From Warburgia ugandensis (lineage: Eukaryota; Streptophyta; Magnoliopsida; Canellales; Canellaceae): a stretch of 64,000 nt of DNA. Positions 1-10,700 of this stretch are shown here, one piece after another. The notes under the pieces are model-generated. The model searched no databases. It saw only the letters and a list, made by a program, of their open reading frames with translations, and was not told where the DNA came from. Both the position numbers and the translations under genes were made by a program. The stretch is taken from assembly GCA_035236585.1 (NCBI GenBank), contig CP141126.1:15451001-15515000 (forward strand). The letters run 5' to 3'. Numbering within the stretch: the stretch's first letter is position 1; every line of letters begins with the position of its first letter.

Positions 1-971
1 TTTTCTTTCCAAGTGTAATTGAACTTCTGCATTCTAAAATCTTGGAATCAAATTCAAGTGAAGTTTCTATCATTATCCCAGGCTGTTTGCTGTTTCTCTT
101 TCCTTGTTTTTTACTCCATATTTGACAACTATAGTCACATTAAATGTGATTTATGCAATTTTAAGGTTCTGTTCAGTAAGTTGGCCCCCTGCTAGTACGG
201 GTCACAGTTTTTCCCTAGAGTCCTATTGATGCAATCTCTTGAATGAGCGAGTAAATTTAACAGAACAAGATGATCTGAAACCCAATAGCGAGATATATTT
301 CCTTTAGTAGGACTGGAGATCAGTTTACACCAGGAAACTTAAGGGAAAAGAGAAGAGAAAAAAGAAACAAGGAAGAACATTCAAACAGCTCTTCGAGGGA
401 GCTGCAGCCTCCAGTTACTAGCCAAACGAAAAGAACCCCCCTCTCCTTTCTCTCCTTTTGATTTTATTACAATCTCCTCTGTAACCTTCTGTCTGCCTGT
501 TGAGCAAGCTTATCAGAACCTGCCATGTCTATGGAATGATCTTCTTCATATATTCTATTGCTGACCTGTCAATGCAGTTACTTGTCTGTTTCTTTTTCTG
601 GTATACACCTTGTATGTAACTGTATCACCTATATTCAACTACCACTATCTGCACGCAGATACACTTGCTGCATTGTCTTCTGAATACAACCAATGATTGT
701 AGACTTGCACTTTGCAGTGATTTGATGGTAACTTTCTTATTTGTGGCTGAAACTTGTTGCATCAGTTTGCTTCTATTTTACTACAAACTTCTTGTGATGA
801 TGCATCATTTTCAGCTTTTTGTTTGGCTAAAGTAATACATGACATTTTGGTGCATATATGTATTGTAGTTGACACCCATTCTAAAACAATTAAACCTCTG
901 CAGTTCCACTTTAGTAATCACCTTTTTGCTCACATACTCACAATCTAATTAATATGAACTTTGCCTTACAG
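1..971 (+). other. intron (3' part) of the RAD7-like gene
   Basis: No coding exon is recognisable here. The stretch is AT-rich and ends in a standard CAG acceptor at 969-971. A 64-codon open frame at 754-948 has no family likeness and is taken as chance. Confidence 0.5.
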
Positions 972-2007
972 TGATGAAGCCATTGCTGCATATCTGGTTG
1001 CTTCCGGGGAGTCTTTAAGAGAACTTTCACTCAATAATGTTAAAGAGGTATCCTGTACTTCTTTTGTCCTGCTTTTGCTCTACAAAATGCAGCTTTTGGA
1101 AATGACGTCCTAAGTTAAAAGATTTGTTCCTTAACGTGCAAAGCAGTCTGGAACTTGGACTGATTTTTTTCTCCCTTTGGTTTATTCCTGATATTACAAC
1201 AGTTGTTTAGTGGAACCTGGACTACCAGCTGTTGTTGTTATTGTGGCTTGGGTGAATCATAATGTTTTCATCAGCTTTTTGCTGAATTGATTTAATGTTA
1301 AATTGTATTGTCAATGTTCTTGGGCACTCATGTCTGCTTAGCCTAATTTAAATTTAATGACTCTGACTGGTTACTGTGATTGCTACAGGTTGCTAACAAC
1401 ACTGCCATGGCAATCGCTGATCAATGTCAAAAAACATTGCAGAGTTTGGATGTCTCTTGGTGCCGCGAATTGATGGATGAGGCACTAGGATTGATAGTGG
1501 ATAAATGCTCAGAATTGAGGCTGCTCAAACTGTTTGGATGCACTCAGGTATGCTAGGCGCTCATTGCAGAACTACCAGTAATTATGTTATCAACCAAAAT
1601 TAGAGAACAAGCAAGATGAGAATATTGTGACCCATACTAAATTCGGAAACTACTTTTGTCTCACTCTTCCCTGGCTGCTAGCGTATAGGATTTTTCTGCC
1701 AACCAGTGATATACTGATTCTATTCAAAAGGACAATGGCTTATAGGTTATTCTTCTTCAAAAGAAGAAATATTATCAGTTAATCTCGTTATGAACTCGAT
1801 ATTTACATTTCATTCTTATGTCTATCATTATTGTTTTGAGTTTAAGCTATACCAGTTGTAAAAGCAAGATTGTGACATTTGAATTTATCATGTTGTATGC
1901 AGATCACAAATGTGTTCCTGGAGGGCCATTCAAATTCCAACATCAAGATCATTGGGTTGAGGTCATCTCCAATACTCGAACATCTGGATGTCCTGGATTC
2001 CTTGTGA
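972..2007 (+). CDS. RAD7-like LRR protein, C-terminal part (3 last exons)
   Basis: Exons 972-1047, 1389-1547 and 1903-2007 join in frame, with AG acceptors and GT donors, into 112 residues ending in TGA at 2005-2007. The translation opens DEAIAAYLVASGESLRELSL and contains LRR-type repeats (KTLQSLDVSWCREL, ELRLLKLFGCTQITN). It matches what I recall of the C-terminus of plant RAD7/rhp7-like RNI-superfamily proteins, which in yeast belong to the Rad7-Rad16 global-genome nucleotide-excision-repair complex. The plant role is inferred from homology only. The first codon is split (one base in this exon), so at least one exon lies upstream. None is recognisable in 1-971, so the 5' part is probably outside the window. 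Other RNI/F-box LRR proteins are the main alternative. Confidence 0.8.
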
Positions 2008-4542
2008 TTTGCTTTGCAGTACTCATGTTCGTGGTAAGCAATTTTGTTTTCTGCAGATCAAGTTTTGCACAGCCGCGGGATTGTTATAAGCAAAACTTTT
2101 TCCTTTCCCCTTGGTGGAAATGAATTATTCACCTCCATTGGCTGTACACCTACTTTTATCCTAACTTAAACATTGCAACAATCCAGAAACATGGTAAAAG
2201 CTGTACAAAGGTGTTCCCAATTTTGTACAACGACAAAATTTATCTTTATAGAGATGTAATCAAATGATTCCTGAACTGCTCTTGTTTGCTGATGGTCAAT
2301 GGCGCAATAATTTTTTTTTCCAAAGAATCAATATATTCAAGCTACTCTTTAGCATTTTTAGATTATTATCTGTAGATTCTCCAGAAGTTCTACCCTGCTT
2401 TCTCGTGTACGAGGTGCTTCTATGAATCGAAATCAGATGCTTGTATGTTGAATTATCTTAAATTTTAGAGGGATATTAGGTCATAAATGGAACATCTAAG
2501 TCATTCATATCTTCCACTATAACAGCTGACCACATAAAATAAAGGTGCGGTAGGCCAACGGCCCTAAAGGACCTTAGCTGGAAGTGCTCAACACTTTGCG
2601 CTAAGGAGGGCCTCCTGTTCATCCCAATGCACCTGGTTTGGATGACAAGTAGTATAAATTCACAGATTAGATGATATAGTATCATAAAAACAATGTTCTT
2701 TGAAGTTGAAGTTACACTGTTGTTGTACAAAGTTTCTGACCATCCATTTCATATCCTAAAAAATACAGTTGTCCATGCGCTAGAATTATCCAATCCCCGT
2801 GATGTTTGAACTATCTTGCCATCCAGACATGGAATAATAACATGAATGGGTTAGATCATTGAAAGGTGAGCCTCTTTATTGACAAATTTGAGTGCACCCA
2901 CTGAGTCCTTACTATGAAGGCTAATTACCAAAACCGGAAGAGGGGTTATCTATTCGCCGCGGTGGGCTCAACGGCCAGCTATATATGGGTAGGGGTTAGC
3001 TTATTTTCAGACAAACCAGCCCATCCATCGAAGCTTTACGAGTAAGGGAAAGTAGGTAGGCCTGGCTCCTATATATAGTTAGATTGTTCCTCATCATCCA
3101 CACACATTGCTATTAGACTCCAACCACCCAACTAGCGCCTTCTTTTAGGGTAAGGTCCATTTTACGGACTTTGGTTAGCATGCCTCTGTAAGATAATAAG
3201 TAAGAAGAAAAACACTGAACGGATTTTGGAGCCCACATGGACACCTAATCCAGCATCCAATTCCCTTGGTTTAACCTTCAGTCAGGTAATCCTGGAGCAT
3301 TGGTCCATGAAAACTGACTCAGGTAATCCTTGGTTTGCATGGCATGGGACCAGAACCATTTGCTCGCCCATTGGTTGACAAGAGGTGCAAGTGTAAGTTT
3401 AACAATACACCAGAACCTATCATACCGAAGGCACTGTCTGCCAAAAAAGTGGGTTGGGTCTTCTTAGGATCTATATATTGACTTGGTTTTGAGGAGTCCA
3501 TGATCTTTCAAAACATGTAGATTAAGCAGTGTCTATGGGCAATTGCCTTGCATGTAGACGTTTCTTCCATGTTGTATCCGTAGAGGATAATTTGAGTAAC
3601 AGTTACCATAAGCAGGGGCAGGGAGTGGGGACAGGAAACAGGATTCAGAAAAGAGTTTCTCAGTACAGTAATATTACAAACAGGGAATGGGAAATGGTTC
3701 CTGATGGTTGTCAACTGGAGATGGGAAACAGTTATTTGTTGTTATTGACCAACTCCTTCCAATAAAAATTGCCTTTGGGATTTGGGATTTGCCTTGGATA
3801 TATTCCTGTTTACTGCTACAGACAAATTCTCAACGACCTTGATGCTTGTAGACGTTCATCCCGCCTTTACATTCCATGATTCCGTAGCTTGCTTGATGAC
3901 TGCTCGAGCTTAGCCCGTTGATGCAGGAAGAGTCTTACATCATGTCTGTTCCTGAATTTTCATTGTTTAAATAAAGAATTATATAAGGAGGAAGACCAAA
4001 ATTATTTAAAGAAGGATAGCAGGAAAGACCATAAAAAGAAGAGATACAGGGGAGATCCTCCGCTGTTACATATAGTTTTGTGACTTGATCAAAAGCTCCA
4101 GCTAAATTGATTAGAAAAGAGTTCTTCATATACAGCTTTGAGACCATAACCCGACAATCAACCAAGAGAAGCATTAGCCTGATGCACAATAACCGAATCG
4201 TCAAGGCGAAGCGAGAAATGATCAGCAATTGGATGGCCACAAGGTACAAGGATCAAACGACGAGAATCATCATCTCCAGTCCATTCTGAGGCATGGATCA
4301 CCATTGGAGATTATTAAAATATGGGACGAAGTTAGAAATAATCAAAGAGAAATGATAAAGAAATTCCTTAACCAAGGCAAAAAGCTAAGCTATAAACACC
4401 TGATACAAAAGCATATATACAGATATTTTCAGGTGTTCTAAGAGAGGAAAAAAGGGAAGCTTTACAGCCAAAGACAAGCTACAAAACCCACCCAGGAAAG
4501 ATAGAGAAGTCTAGGAAATTGCATTCTTGCAACTCGGATTGT
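2008..4542. other. intergenic spacer, no gene recognised
   Basis: This is the 3' flank of the RAD7-like gene and the 3' flank of the minus-strand membrane-protein gene, which converge. Only short chance open frames are present. Around 2880-3180 the composition changes (GC-richer, two TATATATAG/TATATATGG strings), which could be an old element remnant, but no termini or target duplication are visible. Confidence 0.5.
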
Positions 4543-4863
4543 TCAGTTCTTCATAGAAGTCTTAAACTTTAATACTAATCCAAGCACCATGAGAAGCATG
4601 AGGATCCCACAGGAGGAACCTCCTACTCTGTGTATCCAGTAAGGGTCGAACCTTGTGAACTTACGCTCCAGAAAGTTAGAAAAACTGATAGCAATGATCA
4701 AAATAACAAGCACCAAAGGCAGCCAACTGCTCAAGCTGATATTCTCAGCGACCGGTTCAGGTTCTTCGGGGGGCTCCCAGTCGATATAGAGTGGTGAGAT
4801 GATGGCAAGGAGCGTCAAGACTATGGCTACTAATCTCTCGGTAGAAGACGACCTCCTACCCAT
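4543..4863 (-). CDS. small two-TM membrane protein, plant-conserved type
   Basis: Single-exon frame of 106 residues. I chose the internal ATG at 4863 (MGRRSSSTERLVAIV) over the longer frame starting at 4962, because the extra 33 residues look like untranslated leader and the protein from 4863 has a clean organisation. Residues about 11-25 form one hydrophobic segment (LVAIVLTLLAIISPLYID). Next comes an acidic Pro/Glu-rich loop (EPPEEPEPVAE), then a second hydrophobic segment (WLPLVLVILIIAISF). A conserved-looking FTRFDPYWIHRVGGSSCGI block follows, then a third hydrophobic stretch and a basic tail. I recall the FDPYWIHRVGGSS block from uncharacterised plant membrane proteins of similar length, but I have no function to assign. 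A TATAAAA-like string lies about 126 bases upstream. Confidence 0.72.
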   Translation of the reverse strand: MGRRSSSTERLVAIVLTLLAIISPLYIDWEPPEEPEPVAENISLSSWLPLVLVILIIAISFSNFLERKFTRFDPYWIHRVGGSSCGILMLLMVLGLVLKFKTSMKN

Positions 4864-4988
4864 GCAGCTAGCTCTCTTGATGATTACAGTCAACAGATCG
4901 GGAGGCCTTTCTGTTGATGGAGTGGGGGAGATGCCACATGAGATGTGGGAACTTAGACACAACTGTTCTTATAACTTGGATAAAATGA

Positions 4989-4997
4989 TTTTATAAT
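4989..4997 (-). promoter_or_regulatory. possible TATA box of the small membrane-protein gene
   Basis: On the minus strand this reads ATTATAAAA, about 126 bases upstream of the chosen ATG at 4863. The distance is reasonable for a TATA box plus a short leader, but such strings are frequent in AT-rich DNA. Confidence 0.3.
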
Positions 4998-5252
4998 GCA
5001 ATCCGTAAACTTACACACTAAATGGCCGGTGTATAGACTGGCATCACAATCAGCTGGTGTGAAAATTTTATGCTAAAATCTATGTCCTTTATCTTTACTT
5101 TCAAACATGTAATTTCCATCAGAAAGTCAGAGTCACTGTCAGGTTGAGTGTTTTTTCAATTATTTTTCTTAAATGTTACTTTCTTGCACTGGTATGGATG
5201 AAATGACTGCGTATCATGGTATAATGCAGTTCTTGTCACTGTAAATTGCTAA

Positions 5253-5429
5253 CAAGGACAGCCCCGATGCACGAAGCTCTGCATATGCAGGGTCCATGGA
5301 AGGAGCGGATTACAAGGGTGAATAGTACATAGTCTTACTTTGCATTTTGTAAGAGTCTGTTTCCACGCCTTGAACCTGTGACCAAGGTCACACGATAACA
5401 ACTCTACCATTACACTAAGGCTCTCCTTC
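5253..5429 (-). mobile_element. Au SINE copy 1 (full length)
   Basis: On the minus strand the sequence starts with the tRNA-like head (AGCCTTAGTGTAATGGTAG-like A box), followed by a GGTCACAGGTTCAAGGCG-like B box. It then has the TTGCAAAATGCAAAGTAAG middle and the terminal GGGGCTGTCC. These match the remembered Au SINE structure and the other copies in this window. Confidence 0.85.
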
Positions 5430-7703
5430 ACTCTGGAATTGCGAATCCAAACGTCTAAGTCCAATAGCCTGGTTGGATTTGTCAGAGGGCAAAACATCTG
5501 GTTGTAGGAACTTTTGTTTTACAAATTTGAAACCAATGCCTATATTTTGTAAATGAATGCCAGAGGTCTGTTCATCCAATTAGAATGGTTATGACCCATG
5601 ATCTATCCAAGTCAGTTAGTACGAACATGGAGACTTCAAAGCAATCGAGTTGAGCCCCTGTGCGGCATAATTCTCTTTTCCTAATCAAGAATACTTGTTC
5701 TCCTTTTTCTTTTTGAAATGGGTGTCTGCTGAGTTCTCGAAAAGAGAAGGCGATATCCTGTGGCTTGTTGTAACATGGTACTTGACTCTGAAGCTTCATT
5801 TCTGTGAGCTAAGAGGAGAAGAATATTTGCATAGTTGATGTGTTGGGAAAAGGAGATTCCCGGTACCTTCGACCAAGAAATTTGGGCTCTGAATGTAGAT
5901 TAGACAGGAATCAGATGCTCCTCGAAGTGGGAATTTGTCTATTTTACAATAAGAATACAAGAAAGAGATTCCTGTTGCATACATTGAGAGACAGTGGAAG
6001 TTATATACAGTATAATCCCGTTAAAGTAATTTTGATACATTAACTAATGTGCTAAGTTAAGACAAAGTGTTCAGTCCCAACTTAGGCTAATGTGGTCTAT
6101 AATAATCTCACCAAGCTAATAAGATGATAGATTTCAGGATTTTCTTAAAGGCTTACTAGTTATGTAAATTAATTTTGTTTATTTGAGAAGGCAACGTGAA
6201 CTGGAGTAGACGGAGAGGTGGGGGAGTGGTTAAGCTGAATTGGAGAGTTCTTGCCCATATTGTAAAGTAGAGATATATAACAAAGAATTACTAAGCAAAA
6301 TACTTAGAACCTGTAATCCTAATTTATGAATCTGCTTGAAATCTCCCTAATAAGGGAAAAGTGCCACCTCGAACTGCGACCAAATGTAAGGAAGAGAGGT
6401 GTCTTGTTCAGAGGGAGAGAGAGAGAGGATTAAAAATTTTCCTTTAAATGATAGACACTATACAACAAAGACACAAATATAGCAGAAAGAAGTTAAAATA
6501 TGCAGAGTGTCCAATGGAGGAATTTCATTCAATTAAAACTAAAAACGGTGAATTTTATTATGTTAATTAATCTTAAAAAGGGTTATCCGAACCTGAACCA
6601 GTAGAGACATGAATGATCTAGGCCCTTAATCATTATTTTTAAGATGAAGATGAAAATGAACTTATTGTCAATTCAAATTTATGATGTGCCTTGGCATTTT
6701 TGTCCAGGAGAAACAGGGGGAACTCGTCGAAAATCTATAGATAATTAAGTAAAACAATGACTGGAGAGTACTTGAATACTTGAGAGGCAAGTCCAGTCCA
6801 CTATCTTCCAAATGACTGGAAATAATTTGATCACATCTCTACATGGACAAAAGTTCTATCTTCACGCCCAAGATTGAGAACCAGCATGCTGTTGTTTCTA
6901 TTCTTTCGGCCGACTACTGCCGCAATGCCAAAGCTAGGATAATGGCTGTGCAGACTTGATTTCTGCAGCAGGCGAGGTTACAGATTTAAAGCATGAAAAC
7001 AGACTTTTGCAAAATGCAAGATAAGGCTGCATACTATCAATCATTGTGATCTGCCCCTTTCTTAAACCCTTTAGACTTGATACCTGCAATACCAAATTCC
7101 TTGGCATGAACATGGATGGTGTAGAGCAACTAAAAAGGGAAATTCAGCAAATCCAAATGTTCTAGTATCGGTGATGACCTTAATTATTATGACGACTGGA
7201 TTTGAGTCACCGTCCATTATCAAATTTGACAAGCAGTTATCCACTATCAATCCGTGTCTCATCAATCAATTTCAATCTGCAGCATCCTGTCTCTGCAATG
7301 TTTATCTTATCTTTGAACCATAAGAGCATGGATTTAACATTTTTATTATGTTAAACTGCTCTTCTGAGAAGCTGCTAGTAGTTCACTGATGCTTTCGTCA
7401 TTTAATACATTGTGGCAGGTTCTGGTTGGAAGGGGCGTAGGGACCAGCCCAACTAATGGCAGGATCAGTCTTATTGGCGGAATCCAAAATGAGGCTGTAA
7501 AAATCAAAGGGTCTAGGCATATCCCCATCATGATAGAATCACAAAATGGTGTCTGCGAGGCAGATTTGAGCCCAAAAGTCTGTCTTAGCCACACTACCTG
7601 TTTTTGTAAAGCTTTATCCACTACTGCTGTGACTACATACATAGGATTCAATATCTTGGATGGGTAAGAAGGAGAGAGAAGGCCCATGTGGTTTTCAGCA
7701 GGC

Positions 7704-10700
7704 ATGGCGACTACGGTCTTTACCCCTTTGCCCATTAGCCTTGCTCGCTCCCTCGTGTTTTCCAAGGGGAAGCAGCAGTTCCGGGTGAATTGCTGCTTGT
7801 CTTCTTCATCTCCCACGGAGCCGGAGGCGAAGAAGAAATGTGAAAGCAGGCGAATCGTCATTCTCACCCTTCTTTTCATCCATTCCCGCTGCTCTCTCCC
7901 CAATTGTGCGTACCCATGAACTGACATTTTTTACTCTCAATGAAGATCACAAAATTTGCTTCTCTCTCTTAGCAACATACTCAAGTACCTTCGTTTATGT
8001 TTAAAACTTCTGCGTCTGCTGATGATCTACGTCTGCATTTCTTTTGCCTGTAAGTTCTTCAACGAACCATTTCTTCTGCTGCTTTTCAGATGCTGATGCG
8101 AGCAGCATTTTCGACAAGTACGTGAAGAGGTAAGCCAAGATGTTATTTATTTGGTTTCCATAATTTCTCAACTAGTATGACGTTAAACTTCAAGAAATCT
8201 GGGAATTCAAATTCGTAGTCAAACTATAGAGAATGGTGTAAGGAGATACAATCATACAGGATTGTCATTTGTCCATGTTATTAAGAGGTGTCAACTGTGG
8301 TCGCTCAACTTCCTAATTTTTAATCCATTAATGAGGAAGAGCAGTAACGTAGAGGCGCTAAGACAAGAGGAGGAGCAGTTAAACGATGTTAAAGAGAAAT
8401 TATGATTGCTAGCAGTGACAGATATGCAGTAGCCTATGCGATAACTTGTAGAAAATACATGTGGAAGCAAGTCAAAGGCAGAGGATTATTTTAGTAGCTA
8501 GCCAGATTCCCTAGAGATACTCAAATAATCCTTCAGACTTCCTTGGCTCCAAAACTCATGTCTTAAGCAATTCACTAGTTTTGAATTCAACAAACTATAA
8601 GGGCATATTGCTTCCAACAATTAAACAAATTTCCCTGTTTATCATGCTTATGGCTTGATTACATGGAGGCGGTGGAGCATGAGGTATTCCACTTAAATTC
8701 ACAATCAGATTCTTCCAAGAGACTGATACCCTAGTACCAACAAGGTCACCCCAAAAGTTAAGGTTCATAAGCCCTATCTTTTGCCAGGATGGCTAATTAA
8801 TGTGAGAACAGGGCACATTAATTTTTTTACTTCGAGTAGTTACGGTTTGGAAAATGACGTGCTTGATGTTCTTCAGGTTGAAGCAGATGGAGCTAGCAGT
8901 ACAATTGTGTTGGGAATCCTGGTAGCAGTCTATTTATTCATCAACATTGTGATGATGGCTTCTTGTGACGTTTAGGACAAGAATGAATTTTTGCTGATTT
9001 TAGGTAGTAGAGCAGAAATAAGTAGCTGCATTTCTTCGACCTATAACTTCCATTTATAAGTTAGGATATGTGGTTACATAGAAGTGACTATAGTCAATTA
9101 TATGCCTTAGTTCAGATATGTCTCAGTTGCAAAAGAAATCCTCTGCGTGCATCTTCATATGCACTTATTCTTGAAAACACATTTTGTATGTGACTTCCCT
9201 TTTGAAATAGCTATTGTCTGTTGATAATATTGTTAGACCATGAAGGAACAGTTACGTGGTAGTATTCCCTCTTATTTAGAGTGATGGTCTTTGGTCCTGA
9301 CTTGGGGATAATGTGGTCGACTACTTTTTCATTTCTAGGAAAAAGCTTGAACCACTTGAAGCTTATGTACCTGCCGTTCTGTTGACTCAGTTACAATTTA
9401 AGTATTTAGGTGAGAGCTTTTCATTTCCTTAATCATCCTTTTCATTTGTTATTCCTTGGATTTCTAGTTCTTTTGAATGTATATAGTTGTCGTTGCTTCC
9501 ACTTTTATGATCATGGCTATAGCCATCTTTGCTTCCACTTTTTGTAAGTCATGGTGATGGTTTAATTGTTGTATCTCAAGCAGTCACTTGATTATGCTGT
9601 TTCCACGGTTTCCACAAGTTCTTCCTTATGTATGCTAGGAGACATAAATGTCATCTAAGCATATAAAATATCATAGAATTATCTTCAAGGATGCTGAAAC
9701 CATTGTTGTGGGGACATGTAGATTGTCGATTGCTTAAATCTCTTCTTCATATACAGGAACAACTAGACCTGGAGAAAAACAGAGATTCATCTACAAGCTT
9801 GCCACTTTAGTCCAAACATTGCTAACTGTGACATATTCATTCGCTTGAGTTGCTCCTTGCTTATATGTGAGACCAGTGGAGTAAACTAAAAAAAATGCTT
9901 ATTTGGGTGATGACAGGAACTAAATTTAGACAAAGCTAAACTTATGCTAATTAATTAGGATAGCATTGTTTTTTAGCTACACATAGCAATAAAATGTTGA
10001 ATGAATTGATATCTTTTATTAGCATGTGTACTTTCTTATCAGGAAATTCCTTATTACCCTTAAGTGGAAACTAAAAACCTATGCATTAGATTAACTTTGG
10101 AGAACTGGTTGTAAAACAGGTACCATGCCTTCTTAACTGGGATATTTCAGGGTTCCTTATGAGTAGATTAGGCAAAAAGAAGATTTTAACTGTCTGAAAT
10201 AGCTGCACATTTATAGCTTTACTTGGAGATAACACATGAAGGGGAGCCTTGGCGCAACGGTAAAAGTTGTCGTCGTGTGACTTTGAGATCACGGGTTCAA
10301 GGCGTGGAAACAGCCTCTTGCAAATGCAAGGTAAGGCTGTGCACTTTAGGCCCTTGTGGTCCACCCCTTCCCCAGATCCTACATAGGCTGAAGCTTCGTG
10401 CACTGGGACTGCCCTTTTTTTTTGGAGATAACACATCCTGTTTTGTTTTTTGGCTTCTCCTCTAGTCATCAGTAATGTTTTCTTGCTGCAACATTGGTGT
10501 TCATTACTAATGCTTTTCCCATTATGGTTGTGTTCATTGCTTTCTGTTTCTGCTTCTGGAGAAATCATTCCACAAGTTGCTTTACATGCTTCTGCTTTTT
10601 CAAACTTTAACACACAATTTTATGTTCCTTTCCATTGATTGATAAGGCCAATTTGTGACATATGACATTTACTGTTCTGATAATCGATATGCTTGTGGAC

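Larger units (their letters stand above)
4864..7703. other. intergenic spacer between divergent genes
   Basis: This separates the minus-strand membrane-protein gene from the plus-strand plastid gene, so it should hold both promoters. It contains one Au SINE (5253-5429). The rest shows only short chance frames. The 7346-7927 antisense frame over the plastid gene start is discussed under rejected items. Confidence 0.5.

Noticed and set aside
2476-2730. Possible tRNA-derived element (minus strand, CCTTAGCGCAAAGTGTTGAGC)
   Set aside because: It has a weak A-box likeness, but there is no B box at the proper distance, no second copy in the window and no target duplication.
7346-7927. 193-codon antisense open frame over the plastid gene start
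   Set aside because: It is the longest uninterrupted antisense frame here, but it lies opposite the transit-peptide exon and promoter, has no recognisable domain and no plausible splice partners. It is a shadow of GC-richer coding sequence.
10086-10613. 175-codon minus-strand frame
   Set aside because: It runs through Au SINE copy 2. Its peptide HEASAYVGSGEGVDHKGL recurs in frames over other SINE copies (39439-39723, 40145-40327), so it is repeat translation.
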